DNA of 64,000 nt from Solirubrobacterales bacterium (GTDB taxonomy: Bacteria > Actinomycetota > Thermoleophilia > Solirubrobacterales > JACPNS01). A program made the translations under genes and the position numbers. The notes under the pieces are model-generated. The model was not told the DNA's origin. It ran no database searches and worked only from the letters and a program-made list of their open reading frames with translations. The stretch spans positions 1 to 64,000 of the forward strand of contig JACPNS010000018.1 in the NCBI GenBank assembly GCA_016185345.1, written 5' to 3'. This document shows, piece by piece, positions 24,994 to 33,605 of the stretch (within the stretch, counting starts at the first letter, position 1; the number at the start of each line of letters is the position of its first letter).

Positions 24994-26448
24994 CTAATCG
25001 TTTACTTTGGCGACACAAGCAGGCGAGGCGTAGAGCTTCCAGGCCCAGTTGCTGGCGACCACTTCGTACGGCTCGCCGTCTGCATTCTCCGGCGCAGCCA
25101 GATCTGGGATCTTCGAGTAGAAACGCTTGGCGACGTCGAGACTCGCCGGATAGAGCGCCAGCTCGGCCAGCGGGTATCCGCTGAGCGGATTGTCTGACTG
25201 AACTGAGTTCGGGGCGCCATTGAGTTCGTATCGGAACGCGGGTACCGGGCGATGATCGGTCGTGGAGATGCGGCCGCACGCGGCGTTGAACCGCGTCACC
25301 TCCGGGTCGTCAGCGAAGTTGCGCAATGCCGTCGAGATCGTCTCGTAATTTTCGACCTTCTCGCGAGTCTCGTTGATCACATTTATGTGCCATGGAATCC
25401 AGACGATCGAGAGCGCGAGCGAGGCGACGCCGATCCACTTCCACATCTGCTTGCGCGGGAAGTCGTCCGGCAGCGAGCGCCAGCCGAAGACTCCGGCCGC
25501 ATACACGACGGAGAGAACGATCGTTGGTGTCAACACGTAGCGAGCGATCAGCGGCAGCCCCGCGATCGTCGTGAGCATGAAGATCCCGGTCATGATCGCT
25601 GCTACGCCGAGCAAGATTTTGAACTCGCGGCGAGCGCAGAACCAGAGATAGGCGCAGCCAATCGGTACGCCAAGAATCAACGGTTCGCGCAGCGTGAATC
25701 CCAAGAACCGCAACGTCCAGAGCGGCGCCTCCTTGGGATCGCGTGGCCTGTCGAGCAGCGCTGCCAGATCCGAAGTCCCGTTCAGCGAGTGCAGCAGATC
25801 CCCGGTCACGGCCCAGTCGCTGGTGGCCCAGAGAAGCGGACCGGATGCTGTCAGCAGAGCCAGCCAAAGGCGATCCTTCCAGCTACGCGCCGGAAAGAGA
25901 TACAGCCAGTAGAGGCCGGCAAGTACCCATGCCTCGGGCCTCAACAATCCGGCGAACGAGAGCAGTGCGAGGACCGGCCATCCGCGACGCGGTTCGCGGA
26001 CCTCCAGCAGCAGGGCCCAGATCACAAACATCACGAAGGGGATGTCCTGATAAGTCGCGAGCGCGTTGCGATCGAACGCTGGCCGGGTCAGAACGACGAT
26101 GGCTGCGAGTACGCCCACCCAGCTGTTGAAGAGGTCGCGGCCGAGCAGATACACCAGCCAGACGATCACCCCGAAGCACAGCAACACGCCCCATGCGAGT
26201 GCGGGCTCGGTGGCAGCTCCCAGCGGCAGGGCGAAGAAGCTGATCAGCGTCTGTAGTGGGTGCGGCGTCGGCGCAATGAAACCGAGGTAGTCCGGCGTGC
26301 GTCCCTGCGCGATGTCCTGAGCCCAGACGAGCGCGTATGAGGCGTCGTAGTTGAGGTACGGCGGTCCGTAGACCAGCCACAGGAGTAGCGGGGTGCCAGC
26401 GATAACCAGCGCCGGAGGCAGCAATTTGCGAATTCGGTCGCCGGTCAT
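24994..26448 (-). CDS. Polytopic GT39-like glycosyltransferase
   Basis: A 484-residue protein with about 10-11 hydrophobic segments and a soluble C-terminus of about 120 residues. LNYDASYALVWAQDIAQGRTPDY after the first helix is the acidic loop typical of GT39/ArnT-like enzymes, which use polyprenyl-phosphate sugars. LLRPEAWVLAGLYWLYL near residue 168 is also characteristic. No specific substrate can be named. It is divergent from dnaX with a 41-base gap, and is inserted between ffs and dnaX. Confidence 0.65.
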   Translation of the reverse strand: MTGDRIRKLLPPALVIAGTPLLLWLVYGPPYLNYDASYALVWAQDIAQGRTPDYLGFIAPTPHPLQTLISFFALPLGAATEPALAWGVLLCFGVIVWLVYLLGRDLFNSWVGVLAAIVVLTRPAFDRNALATYQDIPFVMFVIWALLLEVREPRRGWPVLALLSFAGLLRPEAWVLAGLYWLYLFPARSWKDRLWLALLTASGPLLWATSDWAVTGDLLHSLNGTSDLAALLDRPRDPKEAPLWTLRFLGFTLREPLILGVPIGCAYLWFCARREFKILLGVAAIMTGIFMLTTIAGLPLIARYVLTPTIVLSVVYAAGVFGWRSLPDDFPRKQMWKWIGVASLALSIVWIPWHINVINETREKVENYETISTALRNFADDPEVTRFNAACGRISTTDHRPVPAFRYELNGAPNSVQSDNPLSGYPLAELALYPASLDVAKRFYSKIPDLAAPENADGEPYEVVASNWAWKLYASPACVAKVND

Positions 26449-26489
26449 GTCCGCGCGAGGTTACTTGGCGCCGCGTAAGATCCGAGTCG

Positions 26490-28112
26490 ATGTCTGGCGC
26501 TGCGTCTCTATACAGAAGGCACCGTCCGCGCACGTTTGACGACGTGATCGGTCAGGAGCATGTTGTGCGCACGCTCAAGAACGCCGTCGATCAGGACAAT
26601 GTCCACCACGCGTATCTGTTCGTTGGATCGCGAGGCACCGGCAAGACCAGCATGGCGAAGATCCTCGCTTCCGCGCTCAACGCCACCGGCGGAGCGTCAA
26701 GCACCTTCAGCGCAGACGATCCCGCAGTCCAGTCGATCGCCAACGGCAGCTCGATGGATGTTGTCGAGATGGACGCCGCTTCGCACAACGGCGTCGACGA
26801 CATCCGCGAACTGATCGACTCGGTCGCGCTCGCGCCCACGACGGGCGGATGGAAGGTCTACATCCTCGACGAGGCGCACATGATCACGACGCAGGGCTGG
26901 AACGCGTTTCTGAAGACCTTGGAGGAGCCGCCGCCGAACACGGTATTCGTTCTGGCGACCACCGAGGCCAACAAGGTTCTCCCCACCGTCGCCGACCGCT
27001 GCCACCGCTTTGACTTCCGCAGGCCGACCGTCGAGCAGCTTTCGCAGGCAGTGCGCCGCGCAGCCGACGCAGAGACGATCGAGATCGGCGACGACGCTGT
27101 CGCGATGATCGCGCGCTCGGCGACTGGATCCTTCCGCGACGCCCTCGGAACGCTCGAGCAGCTCGTCACATACAGCGGCACCAGCGTGAAGGCCGAAGAC
27201 GTCCAGGCCGTGCTCGGGGTTGCCGACTTCGAACTCCTGGTCACGACAGCGGATGCCGTTGCGAGCGGCGATCGACGTGGCGTGCTGATTGCCGTCGGCG
27301 AACTGGCAGACAGCGGCCGCGACATGACTTCTTTCGCGCGCGACCTCGCGGCGCACATGCGAAATCTTCTCGTGGCGCGCACGCTCGGCGAGGCGCCGCC
27401 GTCTGTCGGACTGACGATCGAACAGTCCGCGCGACTGGTGGAGCAGGCAAAGACCTTCACGCCAGAGCGCACGGCACAGACTCTTGATCTTTTGTCGGGA
27501 ATGATCCAGTCGGCCCGTGGTGGCGGCGAACCGCGGCTGCTTCTTGAGCTCGCGCTCTTCAAGGCCGCGCGGCCAGAGGATGATTCTGATCCCGGCGCGT
27601 TGCTCGCCCGAGTTGAGGCTCTTGAGTCTCGTCCGGCTGGCGCCGCACCCTCGAGCGACGTCGCTGAATTTCCTGAGAAGCCAGCGCCCGAGCCCGCCAC
27701 CCCGACGTCCACCGAATCCCCATCGCTCGAAGTCGTTGCCGCATCCTGGGACAAGGCCGTCGGAACGCTGATGGAAGAAAGCCCAAGCCTCGCCTCAGTG
27801 CTCGAGAACTCAAAGCCGCTGCGCATCGAAGGCAAAACGCTCGTCCTCGGCTTCCCGATGTCGGCGAGCTTCTACCGCAAGAACGCCGAACAGTCCGACA
27901 AGCGCGAGATGATCCTCGCTCACTTGACCACCGCGACCGGCTTTCGTTTCGCGCTCCAGACCGAGCAGATGGCCGACGCGGAGTTCAACCCACTGATGGT
28001 TCCCAACGACGGCAGCGGATTCGACACCGAAGAACTCGTGACCAAGCTCAAAGAAGAATTCGACGCCACAGAAGTGGCGCGCACGGCGGAAGCCGACCAA
28101 CAACTCAGTTGA
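26490..28112 (+). CDS. dnaX: DNA polymerase III gamma/tau subunit, without zinc cysteines
   Basis: A 540-residue clamp-loader ATPase. RPRTFDDVIGQEHVV opens the AAA+ domain; Walker A is GSRGTGKTS (about 46), Walker B ILDEAHM (about 127), sensor 1 LATTEANK (about 155) and the arginine finger region follows. Normally four Cys between Walker A and DAAS bind zinc; here that stretch (LNATGGASSTFSADDPAVQ) has none. The C-terminal region (about 370-540) has a Pro/Glu-rich linker and a tau-type domain. First gene of dnaX-ybaB-recR, the order seen in many bacteria. Confidence 0.93.
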   Translation: MSGAASLYRRHRPRTFDDVIGQEHVVRTLKNAVDQDNVHHAYLFVGSRGTGKTSMAKILASALNATGGASSTFSADDPAVQSIANGSSMDVVEMDAASHNGVDDIRELIDSVALAPTTGGWKVYILDEAHMITTQGWNAFLKTLEEPPPNTVFVLATTEANKVLPTVADRCHRFDFRRPTVEQLSQAVRRAADAETIEIGDDAVAMIARSATGSFRDALGTLEQLVTYSGTSVKAEDVQAVLGVADFELLVTTADAVASGDRRGVLIAVGELADSGRDMTSFARDLAAHMRNLLVARTLGEAPPSVGLTIEQSARLVEQAKTFTPERTAQTLDLLSGMIQSARGGGEPRLLLELALFKAARPEDDSDPGALLARVEALESRPAGAAPSSDVAEFPEKPAPEPATPTSTESPSLEVVAASWDKAVGTLMEESPSLASVLENSKPLRIEGKTLVLGFPMSASFYRKNAEQSDKREMILAHLTTATGFRFALQTEQMADAEFNPLMVPNDGSGFDTEELVTKLKEEFDATEVARTAEADQQLS

Positions 28113-28124
28113 AAGGAGCGCCCC

Positions 28125-28442
28125 GTGGCGCAGCAGCCAAATCTCAACCAGATGATGAAGCAACTCCAGCAGGCCCAGACACAGATGGCCGAAGAGCAGG
28201 AGAAGCTCAAGACCGAGATCGTCGAGGCCTCGGCCGGCGGCGGGATGGTCAACGTGAAGATCACCGGCGATCAGCAGATCACCGAGGTCACGATCGACCC
28301 GCAGGCAGTTGACCCCGAAGATGTTGAAATGCTCCAGGACATGGTCCTCGCTGCAACCAACGAGGCGATTCGCTCGTCGCAGGCATTGGCCGAGCAGCGC
28401 CTTGGCGGAATCGCTGGCGGCCTCGGTCTGCCGGGGATGTAG
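28125..28442 (+). CDS. ybaB: YbaB/EbfC nucleoid-associated protein
   Basis: A 105-residue DNA-binding dimer-forming protein. It has the coiled N-terminal helix (NQMMKQLQQAQTQMAEEQEKL), the GGGMVNVKITGDQQI sheet and ATNEAIRSSQAL helix typical of the family, then a Gly-rich tail GGIAGGLGLPGM. Starts at GTG with AAAGGAG upstream. Sits between dnaX and recR, with gaps of 12 and 17 bases. Confidence 0.95.
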   Translation: MAQQPNLNQMMKQLQQAQTQMAEEQEKLKTEIVEASAGGGMVNVKITGDQQITEVTIDPQAVDPEDVEMLQDMVLAATNEAIRSSQALAEQRLGGIAGGLGLPGM

Positions 28443-28459
28443 CCAGGCAGGGGCTGCGT

Positions 28460-29068
28460 ATGTCGATGTTCTCGCCGCCAGTCGAAAACCTCATCACGGA
28501 GCTCTCGAAGCTTCCGGGGATCGGTCGTCGCACGGCGCAACGCCTCGCATTTCACATCTTGCGCGTTGACGAGGAAGAGGGACTCGCACTTTCTGACGCC
28601 ATCCGTGAGGTGAAGGAGAAGATCAGCTTCTGCGAGATCTGCTTCAACCTCACCGATCAACCGATCTGCAAGATCTGCGCCGACGAGCGACGTGACAAGA
28701 GCCTGATCTGCGTCGTCGAGGAGCCGGGCGACATCATCCCGGTCGAGCGCACGAATGAATTCCACGGCAGATACCACGTGCTCGGCGGCGCGCTCTCGCC
28801 GATCGACGGGATCGAGCCGGGCGATCTGAAGATCGCCGAGCTGATGAAGCGCGCCGAGGACACCGCGGTTCAGGAAGTCCTGCTCGCGACCAACCCAACA
28901 ACGACGGGCGAGGCAACGGCGCTCTACTTGGGCGACGAGCTGAAGCGGCGCAGGCCGGAGCTTGTAGTTACGAGACTCGCCAGCGGGCTGCCCGTGGGCG
29001 CGGATCTTGAGTACACCGACGAAGTCACCCTCGGCCGCGCGCTGCAAGGTCGGCGCGCAGTCATGTAA
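28460..29068 (+). CDS. recR: Recombination mediator protein RecR
   Basis: A 202-residue RecR. HhH segment LPGIGRRTAQRLAFHIL (about 18), four-Cys zinc finger CEICFNLTDQPICKIC (about 57-72), and Toprim domain with VVEEPGDIIPVE (about 85) and TGEATALYL (about 153). It loads RecA at gaps with RecF/RecO. Its TAA overlaps the ATG of the following CoA-transferase gene. Confidence 0.96.
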   Translation: MSMFSPPVENLITELSKLPGIGRRTAQRLAFHILRVDEEEGLALSDAIREVKEKISFCEICFNLTDQPICKICADERRDKSLICVVEEPGDIIPVERTNEFHGRYHVLGGALSPIDGIEPGDLKIAELMKRAEDTAVQEVLLATNPTTTGEATALYLGDELKRRRPELVVTRLASGLPVGADLEYTDEVTLGRALQGRRAVM

Positions 29069-30357
29069 TGCCGCGCGAGCTGTCTGCTACCGACGCGGCG
29101 GTGCTGATCAACCGGACCGACCAGTTCGCAAGTGGACTCGGACCGGCCTGGCCGCCATCGCTGATGGTCGCGCTCGGGCAGCGGGATGACTGGGAGGCGC
29201 TCACGGTCGATGGCGCGCTGATCACGACTGGTACTGAGCTCTTCAACCGCGAGGGCGTGCGCTACCGCTCTGGATTCTTCGGACCGATCGAACGTTTCGT
29301 CGCCGACGCCGGCGGACGCGTTGAGTACGTGCCCGCAGACTTCCGCCGCTTCGGCCCGCTGCTCGCCGAGATCGAGCCGCGCGTGATGGCAACGGCCGCC
29401 GCGCCGCCAGACGCCGACGGATGGTGCAGCCTCTCGCTGCACGCCGGCGGGACGATCCCCCAACTGCGCGCAGCCGGGGCGGATCCAGACCGTCTCTTGA
29501 TCGTCGAGGTCAACCCAGGCTTTCCCCGCACCGCCGGGCACGGCGACCACCGCCACGCGCTGCACGTTGACGAGATCGACGTTCTGGTCGCCGGCGAGCT
29601 TGGACCGACCGCGATCCCGCCACGCGAGATCGACGACGTCGCCCGTGCGATCGCATCACACGCGATCAGCCACATCAAGCCTGGCTCCACACTTCAGACG
29701 GGAATCGGCGCCGTGCCCGAAGCAATCGCAACGCAGCTCGCCGAGAGCCCGGCCGGAGACTTCGGGATCCACACCGAGATGTTCAACGACGGCCTGATGA
29801 AACTGCACCTGGCCGGCAAAGTCTCGAACCGCAAGGGCCTGAACGACGGCAGTTCGGTGTGCACTTTTGCGCTCGGCAGCCGCGATCTCTACGATTGGCT
29901 CGACGGCAACACCGAGGTCGCATTTCTACCCGTCGAACGGGTCAACGACCCGCACATCATGACCCAGAACCGCCAGATGGTCACGGTCAACGGGGCGCTG
30001 GCGATCGACCTCTATGGGCAGGTCGTCGCGGACACGCTCGGGGGGAAGCAGTTCAGCGGCGTTGGCGGCGGCGAGGATTTCGTTTCCGGCCCTGCGTACG
30101 CGGTAGGCGGCACATCACTTCTCTGCTTCGCATCTACCGCCGGCGAGGGCGATCAACGCGTCTCGCGGATCCTCCCGCAGCTGCCGGCAGGCACGCTCGT
30201 GACCTCGCCGCGGCACCAGCTCGACCTCGTCGTCACCGAGTTCGGCGCCGTCGACCTTGCGACGCTGACGGTTGCTGAACGCGCGCACGCGCTCGCATCG
30301 ATCGCGCACCCGGTTTTTCGCCCGGAACTCGAAGCGGCCGCTGCCGAGATCGGATGA
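29068..30357 (+). CDS. Acetyl-CoA hydrolase/CoA-transferase family protein
   Basis: A 429-residue member of the family that includes 4-hydroxybutyrate CoA-transferase and acetyl-CoA hydrolase. The catalytic Glu is in GIHTEMFNDG (about 233); QTGIGAVPEA (about 211) and GKQFSGVGGGEDFV (about 328) are conserved CoA-binding loops. Donor and acceptor cannot be told apart from sequence. Translationally coupled to recR by a one-base overlap. Confidence 0.85.
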   Translation: MPRELSATDAAVLINRTDQFASGLGPAWPPSLMVALGQRDDWEALTVDGALITTGTELFNREGVRYRSGFFGPIERFVADAGGRVEYVPADFRRFGPLLAEIEPRVMATAAAPPDADGWCSLSLHAGGTIPQLRAAGADPDRLLIVEVNPGFPRTAGHGDHRHALHVDEIDVLVAGELGPTAIPPREIDDVARAIASHAISHIKPGSTLQTGIGAVPEAIATQLAESPAGDFGIHTEMFNDGLMKLHLAGKVSNRKGLNDGSSVCTFALGSRDLYDWLDGNTEVAFLPVERVNDPHIMTQNRQMVTVNGALAIDLYGQVVADTLGGKQFSGVGGGEDFVSGPAYAVGGTSLLCFASTAGEGDQRVSRILPQLPAGTLVTSPRHQLDLVVTEFGAVDLATLTVAERAHALASIAHPVFRPELEAAAAEIG

Positions 30358-30365
30358 GCAGACGA

Positions 30366-30399
30366 AAGAGGGCCGCCCGCACCTGTGGACGACCCTCTT
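30366..30399. terminator. Hairpin between convergent genes
   Basis: AAGAGGG (30366-30372) and CCCTCTT (30393-30399) pair across a 20-base GC-rich loop, between the CoA-transferase stop and the HtaA gene stop. No clear T-tract. Confidence 0.5.
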
Positions 30400-30420
30400 C
30401 GCAAATGGTGGAGCTAGTGG

Positions 30421-31488
30421 CTAGAACTTGACGTTTGCCGAGCGCTTCTTCTTCGCGCCGACCGTGGTCAGCTTGTAGGTGCCCCTGAGCGTTGCGGTGA
30501 TGTAGGTCACCTTGGCCTTGCGGTCGTTGATCTCGGCGTAACCGACGAACTTGCCGTTCTTGGTCACCTTGGCGAGGACCTTTGCCTTCTTGCCGAAGAT
30601 CGCCTTCTTCAGGGTGATCGTCTTGACCGTTGCGTCCTTGCCGGCGGGGCCTGCCGGGCCGATCGGACCCTGGGGGCCAGCCGCACCGTTTGTGCCGTTG
30701 GTGCCTGCCGTTCCCGTGTTCGGTGAGATCGAGATCGCGAAGCTGCCGAAGCGGTGCGGAAGGCGGTCCGGGCCGACGCCCGCGGCGTACGAGGCGCCGA
30801 AGATCGCGGCGGCCGTCGTGTTGGGCGTGGCGATCTTCGGAACTATCCCCGAGATTGAACGGGTGCCGTCGAAGTTCAGCTTCCAGACTGCGGCCGCGAA
30901 ACCGGCCTGCGTTCCTGGCGAGCTGGCCGGCGCGCCCGGGTCCGGAGCCTGGCCGTCGAGGTCGAGGTCGAAGACCGGACCGGTCGTTTCGTTGTATGCG
31001 GTCGTGTCGTTCACTCCAGTCGCATACAGGGCGCCGGTTCCGTCTCCGTTGAGCACGATGCGGGGGTTCGTGAACGTGATCGGAGTGCCGTGCGTGGTCC
31101 AGGTGATCTTGCCCGAGAACGTGAACTCGCCCTCGATGTCGGCTGGGGATGCCTCTTCGATCAGCGAACCAGCTGCAGCCGGAAAGGCAACTGTATATAG
31201 CGCGTTCGCGCCGCGGGCGCTGGCCGTGGTGACGTCGGGGCCGATCGCGCCGTCGCTTGCGACCTGGCTGCCGAGCGACGGCGGGCCAGCGTTGTTTGCC
31301 GAGTTGGTGACGTATCCGAGCCAGGTGCGGTCGGTGCCGGGAACAGAGGTCTCGAAGACGTTCGGCTGGGTCCAGTCCAGAGTGACTGCGGCCGAGGCGC
31401 TCGTGGCGCCGACTGCCGCGAGCGACACGACGACGAGTGAGAGAACGAGCGCACGCAAGCTGCGTGACCGAGTTCGATTGGAGGGCAT
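30421..31488 (-). CDS. Secreted HtaA-domain protein with collagen-like stretch
   Basis: A 355-residue exported protein. The ATG at 31488 has AAAGGA ten bases upstream, which decides the start. Signal peptide about 1-33 (ALVLSLVVVSLAAVGATSASA). The middle (about 35-230) matches the HtaA heme-binding domain in pattern: TLDWTQPNVFE at the start and GKITWTTHGTPITFTNPRIVL near 125. A collagen-like run (GAAGPQGPIGPAGPAGKD) leads to a Lys-rich C-terminal domain that may bind the wall. Divergent from the heme oxygenase gene, with two iron-box-like elements between. Confidence 0.75.
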   Translation of the reverse strand: MPSNRTRSRSLRALVLSLVVVSLAAVGATSASAAVTLDWTQPNVFETSVPGTDRTWLGYVTNSANNAGPPSLGSQVASDGAIGPDVTTASARGANALYTVAFPAAAGSLIEEASPADIEGEFTFSGKITWTTHGTPITFTNPRIVLNGDGTGALYATGVNDTTAYNETTGPVFDLDLDGQAPDPGAPASSPGTQAGFAAAVWKLNFDGTRSISGIVPKIATPNTTAAAIFGASYAAGVGPDRLPHRFGSFAISISPNTGTAGTNGTNGAAGPQGPIGPAGPAGKDATVKTITLKKAIFGKKAKVLAKVTKNGKFVGYAEINDRKAKVTYITATLRGTYKLTTVGAKKKRSANVKF

Positions 31489-31543
31489 TGGGGTGTGTCC
31501 TTTCATTGCAATTTCTGGCTGCCGTACCGAGGCAAGGAGTTCA

Positions 31544-31557
31544 TTAGGCATCCCTAA
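31544..31557. promoter_or_regulatory. Iron-box-like element 1
   Basis: TTAGGCATCCCTAA. It resembles the half-symmetric core of DtxR/IdeR iron boxes (TTAGGTTAGGCTAACCTAA) and matches the other three elements in this locus. 56 bases upstream of the htaA start. Confidence 0.6.
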
Positions 31558-31593
31558 TAAGAAACGGCTACTATATCCGACTTTGCAGGTCGG

Positions 31594-31608
31594 TTAAGGT
31601 AACCCTAA
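31594..31608. promoter_or_regulatory. Iron-box-like element 2
   Basis: TTAAGGTAACCCTAA, 26 bases upstream of the heme oxygenase ATG and in the same divergent promoter region as element 1. Predicted to repress both genes when iron is plentiful. Confidence 0.6.
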
Positions 31609-31633
31609 TTTCTCCTTGGTAAGGCTCATCGCA

Positions 31634-32503
31634 ATGGCAGACTCAACTCAAGCACCCTTCGTTCCACGGGATATGGGCGGCCACAAGGTCCCCGACAACT
31701 CCCCTGCCCGCGACTACCCGACTCCTATCGAGCCGCTCGTCGAGCTCCCGGACCAGCCGCGCCTGAGCGCTGCCGACCAGGCGCGCACGATCGTCGCGGG
31801 CGACAGCGTCTGCGTCCTGGCCAGCCTGACCGACGACGGTTCGCCGTGGGCATCGGTCATCCAGTACGCGGTTCTCGAAGACGGCTCGCCCGTGTTCAGC
31901 CTCTCCAAGCTTGCTCTCCATGGGCGCAACCTCGCGGCCGACCCGCGCGCCAGTATCGCGCTGGCCGCGCCGGTCCCCGAGGGCCAGGACCAGGGCGATT
32001 CCGGCCGGGTCACGCTCGCCGGACGCGTTGAGGAGCCCGGGGGCGACGAGCGCGCGGCAGCCAAGCGCGCCTACTTCGACGCCATCCCCTGGTCAGAGAC
32101 CTACACGGACTTCGCCGACTTCACGCTCTACGTGCTGAGGATCGAGAAGATCCGCTGGGTCGGTGGCTTTGGCCGCATGAACTCGACCACTCCGGAGCAG
32201 TACAAGAACGCCGAGATCGACCCGACCGCCGCGTCGGCCAACCACGCCGTCAAGCACATGAACGACGATCACGCCGACGCGCTGCTCTCGATGGCGCGCG
32301 CGTTCTCGGGACACAGTGACGCGACGTCAGCCGTCGTTTTGCGCGCCGATCGCTACGGCATGGATCTCGCGCTTGAGACCCCGCGCGGAAGGACTCCGGG
32401 TCGCGTGACCTTCCTCGAGCGCGTCGAGGACAACAACGGCGGCCTGCGCAAGGCAACGGTGGATCTCACCAAGGCCGCGCGCGAAGCGCTCAGCGAAGCC
32501 TGA
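31634..32503 (+). CDS. HugZ-type heme oxygenase / PPOX-fold protein
   Basis: A 289-residue protein of the HugZ family. The split-barrel (about 50-190) has ASLTDDGSPWASVIQYAV and SLSKLALHGRNLAADPRAS; the C-terminal DUF2470 domain (about 200-285) contains NHAVKHMNDDHADAL, where His residues cluster. HugZ enzymes open heme to release iron. The ATG at 31634 is used; the frame upstream has only weak starts. Divergent from the HtaA gene under shared iron boxes, so release of iron from imported heme is the inferred role. Confidence 0.82.
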   Translation: MADSTQAPFVPRDMGGHKVPDNSPARDYPTPIEPLVELPDQPRLSAADQARTIVAGDSVCVLASLTDDGSPWASVIQYAVLEDGSPVFSLSKLALHGRNLAADPRASIALAAPVPEGQDQGDSGRVTLAGRVEEPGGDERAAAKRAYFDAIPWSETYTDFADFTLYVLRIEKIRWVGGFGRMNSTTPEQYKNAEIDPTAASANHAVKHMNDDHADALLSMARAFSGHSDATSAVVLRADRYGMDLALETPRGRTPGRVTFLERVEDNNGGLRKATVDLTKAAREALSEA

Positions 32504-33593
32504 CCTTCCCATTCTCCAGCGCCGCGCCGAACGCGAGGATCAATAACGCTGCGATTGCGGCCCATACACCGGTGCTGATCCCTAGTCCAGAAGACTTGGG
32601 ATCAACTGGCTGCTGGGAGCCGCTCCGGGCAGCGAGGTTTGAGTTCTCGGTGAGCGGCTCGGTGGTGCTGGAAAGCAGGACCTGACCGCTCACCTGTTCG
32701 AGCGTCGGTTCGTCGGCACCCGTTACGCGCTTCTTCTTGCGCTTTGGCTTCGTCTGAGACTGCTCCGTGGCTGCGAGATCGCCGCTCCGGGCGTCGCCTT
32801 CGGCAGCGCCGCTGGTCGGGGCGCCTGCCGCGTCGTTGGTTCCGCCGCCTACCCGCTTCTTCTTGCTCTTGACTGGCGCGCCGACCTGGACAACGACTAC
32901 GTCGGGGTCGGTGCGATCGGATCCCACAGTCCCAGCCGCAAGGAGCACCTCATACGTGCCCCGCCTCTTGAAGCGGTGCGAGACCGACGCGCCGGTCGCG
33001 CTCTTCCCGTCCTTGAATATCCAAGTGAACTTGTAGGACTCGCCAGCTCCACCCCCGCTGGCAGTGCCGGTGAAGGTGACCAACTCGCCGACTTTCACCT
33101 TTTGCCTTGAGGCCTTTGCGCTGACCGACAACGCACCGAGGTCAACTTGTTTGAGCGTCATCGCACCCACGGACACGACGTCGCTGGCATTCGCATCTTC
33201 GGCGTTGTACGACGGGCGCACGAATACGAGTTGGTCGCCCTCGGCGAAGATCACGGGTGCCTGGCCGTCGGCGAGCAACTGGATCTTGCTCAGCCGCACA
33301 ACGCCGCCGCCCGGGCGCACGACGTCGATGCCGCTGTAGACCTCGTCCGCACCGAGCACCGCGAGCAACCGCGCCACCGAGATGCCTCGTACGCGCTTGA
33401 CCTGCGTCGCCCCGGACGCTCCGCGAATCACGTAGTCATCGTCAACGTCAAACTGCGCTGCGAGCGATTCGAACGAGACTGACTTCGTCCCACCGTTGCG
33501 GGGCCCGACAACACTTATGTCTCCTGCCGCCGCGGGCATGGCGGCACCAGCGGAGACCACCAACGCCACAAATGTCGCAATCAGAAGCCGCAT
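32490..33593 (-). CDS. Surface protein with PKD domain and C-terminal membrane anchor
   Basis: A 367-residue protein: signal peptide (about 1-23), an N-terminal domain with VRGISVARLLAVLGADEVYSG whose fold is not recognised with certainty, a PKD domain (about 155-235: GELVTFTGTAS, YKFTWIFKDGKSATG, SHRFKRRGTYEVLL), a Lys/Arg and Glu-rich linker, and a terminal helix GVWAAIAALLILAFGAAL followed by NGKVRLR. The layout suggests a cell-surface tether. Last gene of the hmuTUV-htaA operon, 12 bases after the HtaA gene; it overlaps the heme oxygenase gene tail by 14 bases. Confidence 0.7.
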   Translation of the reverse strand: MRLLIATFVALVVSAGAAMPAAAGDISVVGPRNGGTKSVSFESLAAQFDVDDDYVIRGASGATQVKRVRGISVARLLAVLGADEVYSGIDVVRPGGGVVRLSKIQLLADGQAPVIFAEGDQLVFVRPSYNAEDANASDVVSVGAMTLKQVDLGALSVSAKASRQKVKVGELVTFTGTASGGGAGESYKFTWIFKDGKSATGASVSHRFKRRGTYEVLLAAGTVGSDRTDPDVVVVQVGAPVKSKKKRVGGGTNDAAGAPTSGAAEGDARSGDLAATEQSQTKPKRKKKRVTGADEPTLEQVSGQVLLSSTTEPLTENSNLAARSGSQQPVDPKSSGLGISTGVWAAIAALLILAFGAALENGKVRLR

Positions 33594-33605
33594 TCTGACC
33601 GGTGC

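Noticed and set aside
25252-26256. Open frame of 334 codons on the plus strand
   Set aside because: Antisense to the GT39-like gene, with Arg/Gln/Glu-rich composition typical of shadow frames.
30551-31597. Open frame of 348 codons on the plus strand
   Set aside because: Antisense to the HtaA gene, which has a signal peptide and a good ribosome-binding site.
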